From NCBI RefSeq assembly GCF_009765875.1, contig NZ_LMUP01000004.1, forward strand, positions 969,080-1,033,079: 64,000 nt of DNA, read 5' to 3'. A model generated the notes under the pieces. It saw only the letters and a list, made by a program, of their open reading frames with translations, was not told the origin of the DNA and ran no database searches. This stretch comes from Pedobacter sp. L105. Lineage in GTDB: Bacteria; Bacteroidota; Bacteroidia; Sphingobacteriales; Sphingobacteriaceae. The position numbers were made by a program, and so were the translations under genes. Of the stretch, positions 16,162-27,077 are shown in pieces (position 1 is the first letter of the stretch; each line of letters starts with the position of its first letter).

Positions 16162-18459
16162 ATGGCTCTTAAAAGCAAACTAATGTTCTTGTTATTTTGC
16201 GGATATCTCACCGCAAATGCCCAAACGGATACCAAAACCAAGGTAGAAGACCTCCTTAAAAAAATGACACTGGAAGAAAAAGTAGGCCAGATGACACAGG
16301 TTACCCTTGATGTGATCGGTAAAGGCTCCAGCCGTTATGCCAGCGATGAACCTTTTGCCCTGGATGAAGCAAAAATGGAGAAAGCCTTGGTACAATATAA
16401 ACTCGGTTCTGTGTTGAATACCTCAAACAACAGGGCCAGAACACCGCAGGAATGGTATGCGATCATTACCAATATCCAGCAGGTAGCAATGAAAAAAACA
16501 AAAAATGGCATCCCGGTATTGTACGGTATCGATGCCATCCACGGGGAAACCTATACCGCCGGAGCTACACTTTTTCCACAGCAAATTGGACAGGCAGCTA
16601 CCTATAACAGGAGCCTGGTGAGAAGGGGTGCCGAGATATCTGCTTATGAGACCCGTGCCAGTTCCATTCCATGGGCTTTCTCTCCTCTTTTAGACCTGGG
16701 TGCTGACCCACGCTTCCCCCGTCAGTGGGAAAGTTTTGGTGAAGATCCTTACCTGGTTGGCCAGATGGGTGCCCAGGCTGTAAAAGGTTTGGAAGGAGAA
16801 AATAACGATGTAGCTAACCCTTATCATGTAGCTTCTTCTGTGAAACATTTTTTGGGTTATCAGACCGCAGTTTCAGGAAAAGACAGAACACCTTCTTTTA
16901 TATCCGATCAGGCTTTAAGGGAATACCATATCCCTCCGTTTAAGGCAGCTATCGATGCAGGTGCAAAAACAATCATGATCAATTCAGGTATCATCAACGG
17001 GATACCGGTACATGCCAACTACAATATTTTAACCAAACTCTTAAAAGAAGAATTAGGATTTAAAGGTTTAGCAGTTACTGATTGGGGCGATATTGAGAAC
17101 CTTAATCAAAGGGACCATGTAGCAAAGGACAATAAAGATGCGGTGAGGATTGCCATTAATGCAGGTATAGATATGTCTATGGTGCCTTATAATTATGAGC
17201 CTTTTTGCGATGACCTGATTGCCCTTGTTAAAGAAGGTAAAGTAAAGATGGAACGCATCGACGATGCCGTAAGAAGGATCTTAACACTAAAGTATGAATT
17301 AAACCTGTTCAACAAGCCAACCACCAATCCTAAAGACTACCCTAAATTTGGCAGTAAAGAATTCGAGCAGGCCTCTTACCAGACCGCAGCAGAGTCTATT
17401 ACGCTTTTAAAAAACAATGATAGTGCCTTGCCTTTAAGTAAATCCGTAAAGATCCTGGTTACAGGTCCTAATGCCAATTCCATGAGAACGCTCGACGGTG
17501 CCTGGAGTTATTCCTGGCAGGGAGAGAAAGTGGAACAGTTTGCAACTAAATATCATACGATCTTAAAAGCTTTGGAACTTAAAGCCGGAAAGGAAAATGT
17601 AAGTTATGTTCCCGGAGTAAGCTATAAAATGGATGGTAAGTATTTTGAGGAATATGCCGATAAGCTGGATGAAGCCGTTACCGCAGCAAAAGATGCAGAT
17701 GTTATTGTTCTGTGCCTGGGTGAAAATTCTTACACGGAAACACCTGGAAATTTAAGTGATCTTTATTTGTCAGACCTTCAAACTGAACTGGCACAAAAAC
17801 TCGCTGCTACCGGTAAGAAGATCATTTTAGTACTCAACGAAGGCCGGCCGCGGCTGATCAGTAAGTTTGAGCACAAAATGAGTGCAGTAGTACAGTCTTA
17901 CCTTCCGGGAAGTTTTGGCGGTGATGCCATTGCAGATGTTCTTTTGGGAACGGTTAATCCTTCAGGAAGACTTCCTTACACGTATCCGCAGTTCCCTAAT
18001 GCATTATTTACTTATTACCATAAACCTTCAGAGTCAAGGTCGACCACAGAAGGAGTGTATAATTACGATGCAGATTATAATCCGCAATATGTTTTTGGAC
18101 AGGGTTTAAGTTACACCACGTTTAAATACAGTCCAATCAAATTAAGCACAACCTCCCTGAAGAAAGGAGAAACGTTAACGGTAACTGTGGAAGTAAGCAA
18201 TACAGGTAAAGTTGAAGGTAAAGAAAGTGTCTTGTTGTTTACCAGTGATCTTGTAGCGACGCTAATCACCCCTGACGCTAAACGCCTCAGGGCTTTCGAC
18301 AAAATTAACCTGAAAGCCGGAGAGACGAAAACAGTGACTTTTCATATTAGCCCGGATGACATCGGCTTTATTAATGCGGATGGCAAAAAGGTAACCGAAG
18401 AAGGTGCATTTACTATTCAGATTGCCGACCAGAAAATCAATTTTAATTATACCCCCTAA
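16162..18459 (+). CDS. bglX: GH3 beta-glucosidase (BglX type)
   Basis: Periplasmic exo-acting beta-glucosidase of 765 residues, the same length class as E. coli BglX. Signal peptide to TANAQ. The GH3 N-domain begins with VEDLLKKMTLEEKVGQMTQV; the nucleophile is Asp307 in AVTDWGDIE; KHFLGY and the R/K-H substrate-binding motifs precede it. The GH3 C-domain (from about 410, SITLLKNNDSALPLS) and a fibronectin-III-like domain at the end (VEVSNTGKVEGKESVLLFTSD) complete it. In this PUL it would split disaccharides such as gentiobiose released by the GH30 enzyme into glucose. Followed after 22 bp by the GH30 gene. Confidence 0.93.
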   Translation: MALKSKLMFLLFCGYLTANAQTDTKTKVEDLLKKMTLEEKVGQMTQVTLDVIGKGSSRYASDEPFALDEAKMEKALVQYKLGSVLNTSNNRARTPQEWYAIITNIQQVAMKKTKNGIPVLYGIDAIHGETYTAGATLFPQQIGQAATYNRSLVRRGAEISAYETRASSIPWAFSPLLDLGADPRFPRQWESFGEDPYLVGQMGAQAVKGLEGENNDVANPYHVASSVKHFLGYQTAVSGKDRTPSFISDQALREYHIPPFKAAIDAGAKTIMINSGIINGIPVHANYNILTKLLKEELGFKGLAVTDWGDIENLNQRDHVAKDNKDAVRIAINAGIDMSMVPYNYEPFCDDLIALVKEGKVKMERIDDAVRRILTLKYELNLFNKPTTNPKDYPKFGSKEFEQASYQTAAESITLLKNNDSALPLSKSVKILVTGPNANSMRTLDGAWSYSWQGEKVEQFATKYHTILKALELKAGKENVSYVPGVSYKMDGKYFEEYADKLDEAVTAAKDADVIVLCLGENSYTETPGNLSDLYLSDLQTELAQKLAATGKKIILVLNEGRPRLISKFEHKMSAVVQSYLPGSFGGDAIADVLLGTVNPSGRLPYTYPQFPNALFTYYHKPSESRSTTEGVYNYDADYNPQYVFGQGLSYTTFKYSPIKLSTTSLKKGETLTVTVEVSNTGKVEGKESVLLFTSDLVATLITPDAKRLRAFDKINLKAGETKTVTFHISPDDIGFINADGKKVTEEGAFTIQIADQKINFNYTP

Positions 18460-18481
18460 CGGCTTTATCAGCTAAAAATCT

Positions 18482-19906
18482 ATGATGAGGAATAAATATA
18501 TCTGTTTTGCATTCGCGTTAGCCCTGGCAGCGTGCTCAGCAAAAAAAACCGTCAACCCGTCACAATCGGCCAGTACTCCTACCGGCGATATGGCTTTCTG
18601 GTTGACCAATGGTGATCAATCGGCATTACTGCAAAAGCAAAATACCGTCCTGAATTTCAGTACCACACAAAATAGTAATCCTACTATAGTGGTAAATGAA
18701 ATACAAAAGTTTCAAACGATCGACGGTTTTGGTTATACGCTTACCGGCGGAAGTGCTACCCTGATGAATGCCCTGCCTGCACAGGCGAAAGATGAGCTGT
18801 TACAGGATCTGTTCTCGACCAAAAAGAATGGCATCGGTGTGAGTTACCTGCGGATCAGCATCGGCGCTTCGGATATGAGTGCAGATACATTTACCTATAA
18901 TGAATTACCTGCAGGACAAACTGATGTAAACCAGGATAAGTTTTCAATCAGCAGAGAGATGAAAGACCTGGTGCCTATCCTTAAAAAGATCCTGGCTATT
19001 AATCCTGACATCAAAATACTCGGTTCTCCATGGACGGCACCTACCTGGATGAAGACCAACGCTAGTTTTAAGGGGGGCAGTTTGAAACCTGAGTATTATA
19101 TTTCTTATGCGAACTATTTTGTAAAGTATATCAGGGCGATGAAGGTTCAGGGGATCACCATTGATGCTATTACCATTCAAAATGAACCTTTGCATCCCGG
19201 TAATGTACCGAGTATGTATATGGAGGCAAAAGACCAGGCAGTTTTTATCAAAACGGCACTGGGACCAATATTTAAATCTTCGGGAATCAAAACTAAGATC
19301 ATTGTATACGATCATAATGCAGATCGCCCTGATTATCCAATTACGATTTTGAACGACCCTGAGGCGAAACAGTATGTTGACGGATCAGCTTTCCACCTGT
19401 ATGCAGGGAATATCTCTGCTTTATCTAAGGTACATGAAGCTCATCCTGACAAGAACCTGTATTTCACGGAACAGTGGGTTGGAGGCCCCGGCAAGTTTGA
19501 TGAAGAACTGAAATGGCATGTGTCTACTTTAATTATAGGAGCTACCCGTAACTGGAGTAAAAATGTGCTGGAATGGAACCTGGCAGCTGATCCGGGTTAT
19601 GGTCCGCATACCGTTGGAGGCTGCAAGACATGTTTAGGTGCCATTACAGTGACTAATACAGTATCCAGGAATGTTGCCTGGTATATTATCGGCCATGCTT
19701 CTAAGTTTGTACGTCCGGGATCCGTTAGAATCGGTTCTGAGATAGTTAGTGATTTACAAAACGTAGCTTTTATGAGGCCTGATGGCAAGAAGGTATTGAT
19801 TGTGGTGAATGGTAATTCATCAACGCAGCAGTTTAATATCAAATATGATGGCAAGTTTGTGGCTACTCAGCTGGCGGCAGGTTCTGTGGGGACTTATGTT
19901 TGGTAA
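18482..19906 (+). CDS. GH30 glucanase lipoprotein (endo-beta-1,6-glucanase-like)
   Basis: 474-residue lipoprotein: lipobox LALAAC near residue 18-19, then a Ser/Thr-rich linker and the GH30 barrel with its beta-sandwich C-domain. Acid/base Glu235 lies in TIQNEPLHP and nucleophile Glu330 in LYFTEQW; HPWTAP-like substrate motif appears as GSPWTAPTWMKTN. GH30 includes glucocerebrosidase-like and, in subfamily 3, endo-beta-1,6-glucanase. Next to SusCD and GH3 a beta-1,6-glucanase role is most likely; a B. thetaiotaomicron PUL of the same make-up is known to use fungal beta-1,6-glucan. Surface or periplasmic face is not determined. The locus ends at the strong terminator 19937-20011. Confidence 0.9.
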   Translation: MMRNKYICFAFALALAACSAKKTVNPSQSASTPTGDMAFWLTNGDQSALLQKQNTVLNFSTTQNSNPTIVVNEIQKFQTIDGFGYTLTGGSATLMNALPAQAKDELLQDLFSTKKNGIGVSYLRISIGASDMSADTFTYNELPAGQTDVNQDKFSISREMKDLVPILKKILAINPDIKILGSPWTAPTWMKTNASFKGGSLKPEYYISYANYFVKYIRAMKVQGITIDAITIQNEPLHPGNVPSMYMEAKDQAVFIKTALGPIFKSSGIKTKIIVYDHNADRPDYPITILNDPEAKQYVDGSAFHLYAGNISALSKVHEAHPDKNLYFTEQWVGGPGKFDEELKWHVSTLIIGATRNWSKNVLEWNLAADPGYGPHTVGGCKTCLGAITVTNTVSRNVAWYIIGHASKFVRPGSVRIGSEIVSDLQNVAFMRPDGKKVLIVVNGNSSTQQFNIKYDGKFVATQLAAGSVGTYVW

Positions 19907-20240
19907 TTCAAATTAGATAAGCTTAATCAAATTTATAAAAAAGACAAGGCTGTATTCGGGCTGCGTTCCCTTTTCAATGGAACAAGGCCCGAATACAGCC
20001 TTGTCTTTTTTATTGAAGATCATCTGATGCAGGATGTATAACCCACACTACTTATCCTGTTCATTTAAATTTGTTGTTCTATTTAGAATCATCCTGTTAC
20101 AGGATGTATAATTCACATCCATAATTTGCCTGCTTAATTTCTAATCCTGCTCTTTTCAAAAAGAAATGTACTTTTGACCATCCTATTCACTGCATGGCTT
20201 TTTGCAGAGTACCAGGATATAAAATCTAAATACATTTCTA
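19907..20240. other. intergenic region after the PUL: terminator and short repeats
   Basis: 334 bp without a gene. It holds the PUL terminator (19937-20011) and then two similar blocks (about 20022-20047 and 20088-20118) sharing ATCATC and CAGGATGTATAA-CACA words; the second contains the dyad CATCCTG-TTA-CAGGATG (20090-20106). A weaker third copy begins near 20178. Significance unknown. Confidence 0.55.
19937..20011 (+). terminator. PUL terminator
   Basis: Perfect 25-bp stem: 19937-19961 pairs with 19987-20011, including A-run and T-run ends, around a 25-base loop. It is T-rich on both strands, so it can stop transcription from either side. It lies 30 bp after the GH30 stop. Confidence 0.9.
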
Positions 20241-20699
20241 ATGAAAAGATCCATCGTATTATTAACGGCCCTTGCAGGTTGTATAGCTGCCTGTCACAAT
20301 AAAGGTCCGGAGCAAAAAGGCAGTACTAATTCCAGTTCTACTACTGAGACCAAAGAATCTTATGAGTATATCAATAACAAGGATACCGTTTCGCTTTCTT
20401 ATACGGCGAATGGCAATGTGATTACAGGAACACTGATCTCTGTTCTCGCAGGCGCCAGCAGAACTGCAGGTACCATTGAAGGCGTAATTAAGGGAGATAC
20501 CATTATTGCAGATTATACAATGGATCAGGCTCACCACGAAAAAACTTCGGTGAGGCAGGTTGCATTTCTGAAAAAAGGAGGAAAATTACTGGAAGGTTAT
20601 GGAGATACCGGAGAAAAGGATGGTAAGATCGTATTTACCAATATAGCTAATCTGAAATTTGTAGATGCAGTTTCACTTTCATCTACTGCTGCCAAATAA
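20241..20699 (+). CDS. small lipoprotein, function unknown
   Basis: 152 residues. Signal peptide with lipobox ending at the Cys in CIAAC (about residue 18), then a Ser/Thr-rich spacer (KGSTNSSSTTETKESY) and a compact beta-rich domain (DTVSLSYTANGNVITGTL ... AGTIEGVIKGDTIIADYTM). No named family recognised. Probably an envelope lipoprotein; single-gene unit, convergent with the pseudouridine synthase gene. Confidence 0.8.
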   Translation: MKRSIVLLTALAGCIAACHNKGPEQKGSTNSSSTTETKESYEYINNKDTVSLSYTANGNVITGTLISVLAGASRTAGTIEGVIKGDTIIADYTMDQAHHEKTSVRQVAFLKKGGKLLEGYGDTGEKDGKIVFTNIANLKFVDAVSLSSTAAK

Positions 20700-20718
20700 A
20701 GTAAAGGGTTTCGGAGCC

Positions 20719-21405
20719 TTAAAAGGCTTCGAAACGCTCCCAAAATCCATCTACAGGAAGTTTGGCAAATATATTCACAGGTTCTTTTTTTACGGGATGT
20801 AAGAATTGTAACCTGCGGGCATGTAAACAAATGCTGCCTTTACGGCTTCCACGAGGATAACCGTATTTGTTATCCCCTACGATAGGGCAGCCCATAGTAG
20901 ATAGCTGTACCCTGATCTGATGGGAACGGCCTGTTAAAGGGTTTACTTCTATCAGGTAGTATCCACCCAGTTCAGTAATCAGTCTGTAGCTGAGTTCTGC
21001 GCGCTGACTTCCTTCCACTTCGGTAGTGTATGGGGTAACAACATTTGTTTTTGGGTTTTTAACCAGCCAGTGAACTAATGTTCCTGAAGCCACTGCCGGT
21101 TTGTTACGTACCACTGCCCAATAGGTTTTTTTTACCTCACGGTTTTTAAAAACAGCATTCATCCGCTCCAGCGCCTTACTTGTTTTAGCAAATAAGATCA
21201 CTCCACTTACCGGCCGGTCCAGTCGGTGCACCACACCTAAAAATGCACTTCCGGGTTTGTTATAGGTTATAGCAATATATTTTTTAACCTTTTCATCCAA
21301 AGGTTCATCATGGGTTTCATCTACCTGTACGATATCACCGGCACGCTTATTAATAGCGATCAGGTGGTTATCTTCATATAGGATATCTTTCGCAGTTACC
21401 GGCAT
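20719..21405 (-). CDS. RluA-family pseudouridine synthase
   Basis: Isomerises uridine to pseudouridine in rRNA or tRNA. 228 residues, catalytic domain only, with no S4 domain. Motif II HRLDRPVSGVILFAKT carries the catalytic Asp; GRSHQIRVQLSTMGCPIVGDNKYG is the conserved late motif and CLHARRLQFLHPV closes the fold. Which uridine it modifies cannot be told. Starts on the base after the panB stop, so both genes share a transcript. Confidence 0.92.
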   Translation of the reverse strand: MPVTAKDILYEDNHLIAINKRAGDIVQVDETHDEPLDEKVKKYIAITYNKPGSAFLGVVHRLDRPVSGVILFAKTSKALERMNAVFKNREVKKTYWAVVRNKPAVASGTLVHWLVKNPKTNVVTPYTTEVEGSQRAELSYRLITELGGYYLIEVNPLTGRSHQIRVQLSTMGCPIVGDNKYGYPRGSRKGSICLHARRLQFLHPVKKEPVNIFAKLPVDGFWERFEAF

Positions 21406-22221
21406 CTAATATTGCTCCTTTTCATTTGGAAAATCATTCGCCTTCACATCCCTGATATATGATTTTGCTGCGTTGGAGATATCTTCATATAAATTCAGGT
21501 ACTGACGGAGGAAGCGGGGCTTAAAGCCTTTGGTTAATCCGATCATATCGTTAACTACCAGCACCTGTCCGTCGCAATGCGGTCCGGCACCAATTCCTAT
21601 CACAGGGATGTGCAGGTTATCCGTCACTTCTTTGGCTAGGGCAGCGGGTATTTTTTCCAGTACTACGGCAAAACAGCCGGCTTCCTGTAAAGCCTGGGCA
21701 TCAATTTTCAGCTTTTCCGCTTCCGCATCGCCTTTGGCCCTTACAGTATAGGTTCCAAATTTATAAATAGATTGAGGAGTTAATCCTAAATGGCCCATTA
21801 CCGGAATACCTGCAGTAATGATACGCTGAATGGAATCAACAATCTCAGTTCCGCCTTCCATTTTTACTCCGTGAGCACCCGATTCTTTCATGATCCTGAT
21901 CGCAGAAGCCAGGGCCTCTTTTGAATTGCCCTGGTAAGAACCAAAGGGAAGATCGACTACCACAAAGGAACGTGTAGCACCTCTTACCACGCCCTGTGCA
22001 TGGTAAATCATCTGATCTAAGGTAATTGGTAAAGTGGTTTCGTGACCCGCCATTACATTGGAAGCTGAGTCGCCAACCAATAAAACATCTAAACCAGCAT
22101 CATCCAGAACCGTTGCCATGGAATAATCATAGGCTGTTAACATGGATATTTTCTCACCACTCTGCTTCATTTCCTGCAGAATGTGGGTTGTGATACGTTT
22201 TACTTCTTTGTGTACAGACAT
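21406..22221 (-). CDS. panB: 3-methyl-2-oxobutanoate hydroxymethyltransferase
   Basis: First committed step of pantothenate (CoA) synthesis: adds a hydroxymethyl group from 5,10-methylene-tetrahydrofolate to alpha-ketoisovalerate. 271 residues. Family motifs: [32 protein letters not shown] (metal and substrate site), [22 protein letters not shown] and [22 protein letters not shown]. Cytosolic. Promoter box TAATTTTG on the minus strand (22249-22242), about 20 bases before the start. Confidence 0.96.
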   Translation of the reverse strand: MSVHKEVKRITTHILQEMKQSGEKISMLTAYDYSMATVLDDAGLDVLLVGDSASNVMAGHETTLPITLDQMIYHAQGVVRGATRSFVVVDLPFGSYQGNSKEALASAIRIMKESGAHGVKMEGGTEIVDSIQRIITAGIPVMGHLGLTPQSIYKFGTYTVRAKGDAEAEKLKIDAQALQEAGCFAVVLEKIPAALAKEVTDNLHIPVIGIGAGPHCDGQVLVVNDMIGLTKGFKPRFLRQYLNLYEDISNAAKSYIRDVKANDFPNEKEQY

Positions 22222-22241
22222 AAATTTATGCTTTAAGCCGA

Positions 22242-22249
22242 CAAAATTA
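22242..22249 (-). promoter_or_regulatory. -7 box of panB
   Basis: TAATTTTG on the minus strand, fitting TAnnTTTG, 20 bases upstream of the panB start. Further upstream (22278-22289) lies AACGATTATAAT, shared with the palindrome at 5419-5438. Confidence 0.5.
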
Positions 22250-22354
22250 GGCTATTCCATTGAGAAACTAATAGCGTAACGATTATAATATACCCTATAC
22301 ATAAGCTTAATATAATCCTTTTAAAAAAAATATGAATATGAATGTTCAAAAACC

Positions 22355-22362
22355 TATCTTTG
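22355..22362 (+). promoter_or_regulatory. -7 box of carA
   Basis: TATCTTTG fits TAnnTTTG. It implies a leader of about 110 bases before the carA ATG at 22481, long enough for leader-based control, but I could not identify a riboswitch or attenuator fold in it. Confidence 0.45.
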
Positions 22363-22480
22363 TATCCCGAAATGAACGGGTTAGATAACAGCACATTTGT
22401 TAATCATTATAGCGATATCAAACTCGCAAGTCTCCATTCATTAATCCCTTTTTTAAACTTTATTCTTCATTTTAATTACA

Positions 22481-23593
22481 ATGACTAACTACACCAAGTT
22501 ACCTGCGATCCTGCTACTGGCTGACGGAACCGTTTACCACGGTAAAGCTGCCGGAAAAATCGGTACAACTACAGGAGAGATTTGTTTCAACACAGGAATG
22601 ACGGGGTATCAGGAAATATTCACTGATCCTTCTTATTTCGGTCAGATCATGGTCACTACGAATGCCCATATCGGTAATTATGGAATTCATAAAGAAGAAA
22701 TCGAATCAGATTCGATTAAGATTGCAGGCTTGGTTTGCAAGAATTATAACATTGGCTATAGCCGTAAGGAAGCCAGTGAATCTATACAGGATTATTTCCA
22801 AAACGAGAATATCGTTGGGATTTCTGACATTGACACCCGTGCACTGGTAAGGAAGATCAGGGACCAGGGAGCAATGAACGCGATTATTTCTTCAGAAATT
22901 ACCGATATTGAGGAGTTAAAAGCTAAACTGGCAAATGTCCCTTCAATGGACGGACTGGAATTGTCTTCTCAGGTGTCTACCAAAGAACCTTATTTTTATG
23001 GTTCTCCTGATGCAACTTATAAAGTGGCAGCCCTGGATTTCGGAATCAAGAAAAACACCCTGCGTAATTTTGACGAGAGAGACCTGTACATACAAGTATT
23101 CCCTGCAAAAACTTCATTTGAAGAAATGCACAAATGGGGTGCTGATGCTTATTTTATTTCTAATGGCCCCGGCGATCCTTCTGCCATGCCATACGCAATT
23201 GAAACAGTAAAGGAAATCCTTGCTGAAGATAAACCACTTTTCGGTATTTGTTTAGGTCACCAGTTACTGGCACAGGCCAATGGAATTGGTACCATGAAAA
23301 TGTTTAATGGCCACAGGGGTTTAAACCACCCGGTGAAAAATATTATAAAAGATCATTGTGAGGTAACTTCTCAAAACCATGGTTTCGGTGTGATTCCTGA
23401 AGAGGTTAGAAGTTCTGATAAAGTGGAAATCACCCACATCAATTTAAATGATCAGTCTATTGAAGGTATCCGTGTGAAAGGTAAAAAAGCATTCTCGGTA
23501 CAATACCACCCTGAGTCTTCTCCCGGCCCACATGATTCACGTTACCTGTTTGATGATTTCGTAAGCCTGATCAAAGGCGAAATAGCCTGGTAA
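22481..23593 (+). CDS. carA: carbamoyl-phosphate synthase small subunit
   Basis: Glutamine amidotransferase subunit that feeds ammonia to CarB for carbamoyl phosphate, used in arginine and pyrimidine synthesis. 370 residues: N-terminal CPSase small-chain domain (LLADGTVYHGKAAG, GEICFNTGMTGYQEIFTDPSY) and C-terminal class I amidotransferase with nucleophile Cys in FGICLGHQLLAQA and the His-Glu pair in VQYHPESSPGPHDS. carB is not in the neighbourhood. Ends at hairpin 23640-23668. Confidence 0.97.
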   Translation: MTNYTKLPAILLLADGTVYHGKAAGKIGTTTGEICFNTGMTGYQEIFTDPSYFGQIMVTTNAHIGNYGIHKEEIESDSIKIAGLVCKNYNIGYSRKEASESIQDYFQNENIVGISDIDTRALVRKIRDQGAMNAIISSEITDIEELKAKLANVPSMDGLELSSQVSTKEPYFYGSPDATYKVAALDFGIKKNTLRNFDERDLYIQVFPAKTSFEEMHKWGADAYFISNGPGDPSAMPYAIETVKEILAEDKPLFGICLGHQLLAQANGIGTMKMFNGHRGLNHPVKNIIKDHCEVTSQNHGFGVIPEEVRSSDKVEITHINLNDQSIEGIRVKGKKAFSVQYHPESSPGPHDSRYLFDDFVSLIKGEIAW

Positions 23594-23639
23594 TAAAAGC
23601 ATTTACCTGCTTTATTCATCATTTTACCGACATATTTAG

Positions 23640-23668
23640 AAGGAAGTGTTTTTACGCACTTCCTTTTG
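23640..23668 (+). terminator. carA terminator
   Basis: Stem AAGGAAGTG (23640-23648) with CACTTCCTT (23657-23665), eight-base loop, followed by TT. It includes the GTG at 23646 from which the ABC frame could be opened, which makes that upstream start unlikely. Confidence 0.65.
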
Positions 23669-23693
23669 CATAAAACCTTATTACATTTATCCT

Positions 23694-24461
23694 ATGGATA
23701 GAACAAATGCCATTATCAGCGTCCGCAACCTGGTAAAAAACTATGGCGATTTCACCGCTGTGAAGGGACTGAGTTTTGATGTCTATGAGAACGAGATTTT
23801 CGGACTGCTGGGCCCTAACGGTGCAGGAAAAACTACTACCCTTGAAATTATTGAAACCCTGCGTAACAAGACCTCCGGAGAAATTATAGTAGATGGCTTT
23901 TCAGTGGATAAAGACGCCAGTGAGATCAAACGTATTATCGGTGTACAGTTACAAGCTGCAGGATATTATCCAAACCTGAATTTGGTAGAGCTCATGGAGC
24001 TTTTTGCCGGCTTGTATGGGGTAAGTATCAAACCGATGGAAATGCTGGAGAAGGTAAATCTTCAGGATAAGGCCAAAGCAAAGTATAAAGCATTATCAGG
24101 AGGACAAAAACAACGTTTTTCTATTGCAACTACCCTGCTCAATTCTCCTAAGATCATTTTCCTGGATGAGCCGACCACCGGGCTTGATCCACAGGCACGA
24201 CGCAATTTGTGGGACCTGATCACTGATATCAGGAATAATGGAACTACTGTGCTGATCACCACCCATTATATGGACGAAGCAGAACAGCTTTGTGACCGTG
24301 TGGCTTTTGTAGAACACGGAGAGATCATTGCACTGGATACTCCAGATAACCTGATCGATCAGTTGCTGAACAGCGGATTTGAAAGAAAAAAGGAAGTAAA
24401 AAAAGCAAACCTGGAAGATGTGTTTATTAATATGACAGGCAGAGAATGGCGTCAAGGCTAA
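23694..24461 (+). CDS. ABC transporter ATP-binding protein
   Basis: 255-residue ATPase of an ABC-2 type exporter. Walker A GPNGAGKTTT, Q-loop VQLQAAGYY, signature LSGGQKQR, Walker B IIFLDEPTTGLDP and H-loop ITTHYMDEAEQL are all present. Resembles daunorubicin/multidrug or Nod-factor type ATPases. Start at ATG 23694 (MDRTNAIISVRNLVKNYG); the frame runs upstream to 23646 but through the carA terminator. The permease gene follows after 12 bp. Confidence 0.93.
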   Translation: MDRTNAIISVRNLVKNYGDFTAVKGLSFDVYENEIFGLLGPNGAGKTTTLEIIETLRNKTSGEIIVDGFSVDKDASEIKRIIGVQLQAAGYYPNLNLVELMELFAGLYGVSIKPMEMLEKVNLQDKAKAKYKALSGGQKQRFSIATTLLNSPKIIFLDEPTTGLDPQARRNLWDLITDIRNNGTTVLITTHYMDEAEQLCDRVAFVEHGEIIALDTPDNLIDQLLNSGFERKKEVKKANLEDVFINMTGREWRQG

Positions 24462-24473
24462 ATGATATAAAAA

Positions 24474-25565
24474 ATGAATAAACCATATAACCATACCAAA
24501 GCTACGCTCGCATTGGCCAAGGCCAGTTTCCGATCAATTATGCGGAGCCCTTCGGCTGTAGTTTTTACCCTTGCTTTTCCCCTGATCTTTATTCTTGTTT
24601 TTGGATTTCTTGGCAGTTCTGGCGTAACCGTCGACCTGGCCATTGCACCGGGATCAGATATGCATAACCCTGTAATCAGCGCACTGGAACAAATTGCAGT
24701 GATCAAGCTGGTAGAACATAAATCTACTGCCCAAATTCAGGAGGAACTTGAAAAAGGGACTATTGCCGGAGTAATTGATGTGCACCAGAACACGGTTCCA
24801 CAGCCTGCTTACCTGGCCGATATCAAGTATACCTCAGCATCTGTGGATAAAGGGAATATCCTGAAGTCTATTCTGAATAATGTGATGTTTAGCCTTAATA
24901 CCAATAACCTGAAACCTGCTGTTGCTGAAATGAAAGAAAGCACTGTACACGGACGGATCTACAGGACCATAGATTTTATTTTACCCGGACAGCTTGGATT
25001 CTCTTTACTGAGTACAGGTGTATTTGGTACAGCTTTCGTTTTCTTTAGTTTAAGACAAACCCTGGTAATCAAACGTTTTTTTGCTACCCCGGTAAGAAGA
25101 TCAAGCATTATTCTTGGTGAAGGATTAGCCCGGATAGGCTTTGCGCTGCTGGGTGCTGTATTTATCATTGTAATTGGCCATTTTCTCTTTCATTTCACCC
25201 TGATACATGGCTTCGTGACGGTATTGAATATGCTGGTATTGTCTATCATCGGCCTGATTGTATTCATGGGTTTTGGCTTTGTAGTTTCAGGTATCGCAAA
25301 AAGCGAGAGTACCATCCCTCCCATTTCAAATATTATTACCCTGCCGCAATTCCTTTTATCAGGCACTTTTTTCTCCATTGACCACTTCCCAACCTGGCTG
25401 CAGCCCATCAGCAGGGCATTACCACTAACCTATCTGAATGACGCAATGAGGCAGGTAGCTTTTGAAGGCGCAGGCCTCTGGGATGTGAGACAACCGATCC
25501 TGATCATGGTGATCTGGGGTATAGGAATATATGCCCTGGCCGTGAAGGTGTTCAAGTGGGAGTAA
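24474..25565 (+). CDS. ABC-2 type transporter permease
   Basis: Inner-membrane partner of the ATPase just before it. 363 residues: one N-terminal membrane helix (SAVVFTLAFPLIFILVFGFLG), a large extracytoplasmic loop (about 45-165), then five membrane helices, with the typical FILPGQLGFSLLSTGVFG and LPQFLLSGTFFSIDHFPTWLQPISRALPLTYLNDAMRQ segments of the ABC-2/YhhJ-like family. Exported substrate unknown. Confidence 0.92.
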   Translation: MNKPYNHTKATLALAKASFRSIMRSPSAVVFTLAFPLIFILVFGFLGSSGVTVDLAIAPGSDMHNPVISALEQIAVIKLVEHKSTAQIQEELEKGTIAGVIDVHQNTVPQPAYLADIKYTSASVDKGNILKSILNNVMFSLNTNNLKPAVAEMKESTVHGRIYRTIDFILPGQLGFSLLSTGVFGTAFVFFSLRQTLVIKRFFATPVRRSSIILGEGLARIGFALLGAVFIIVIGHFLFHFTLIHGFVTVLNMLVLSIIGLIVFMGFGFVVSGIAKSESTIPPISNIITLPQFLLSGTFFSIDHFPTWLQPISRALPLTYLNDAMRQVAFEGAGLWDVRQPILIMVIWGIGIYALAVKVFKWE

Positions 25566-25574
25566 TTTTTATAA

Positions 25575-26969
<1,395 letters not shown>

Positions 26970-27009
26970 TTTTTTTGTCTGATTATTCAGATGTTAAAAT
27001 TGATTAAAC

Positions 27010-27041
27010 GGTATTGCAAGTTAGCTTGCAATACCTTTTTT
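27010..27041 (+). terminator. eno terminator
   Basis: Perfect 11-bp stem GGTATTGCAAG (27010-27020) with its complement (27025-27035), four-base loop, followed by TTTTTTATTTT-like run. Strong. Confidence 0.9.
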
Positions 27042-27077
27042 ATTTTCAAAATGGTTAGAGATTTTCTGGCTTCGCTG

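Noticed and set aside
20707..20735. Terminator between the lipoprotein and pseudouridine synthase genes
   Set aside because: A 12-bp near-perfect inverted repeat is present but it overlaps the last codons of the synthase gene and has no T-run on either side, so it was not listed as a terminator.
23646..23693. N-terminal extension of the ABC ATPase
   Set aside because: The extra 16 codons read through the carA terminator hairpin, and the family's N-terminus begins at 23694.
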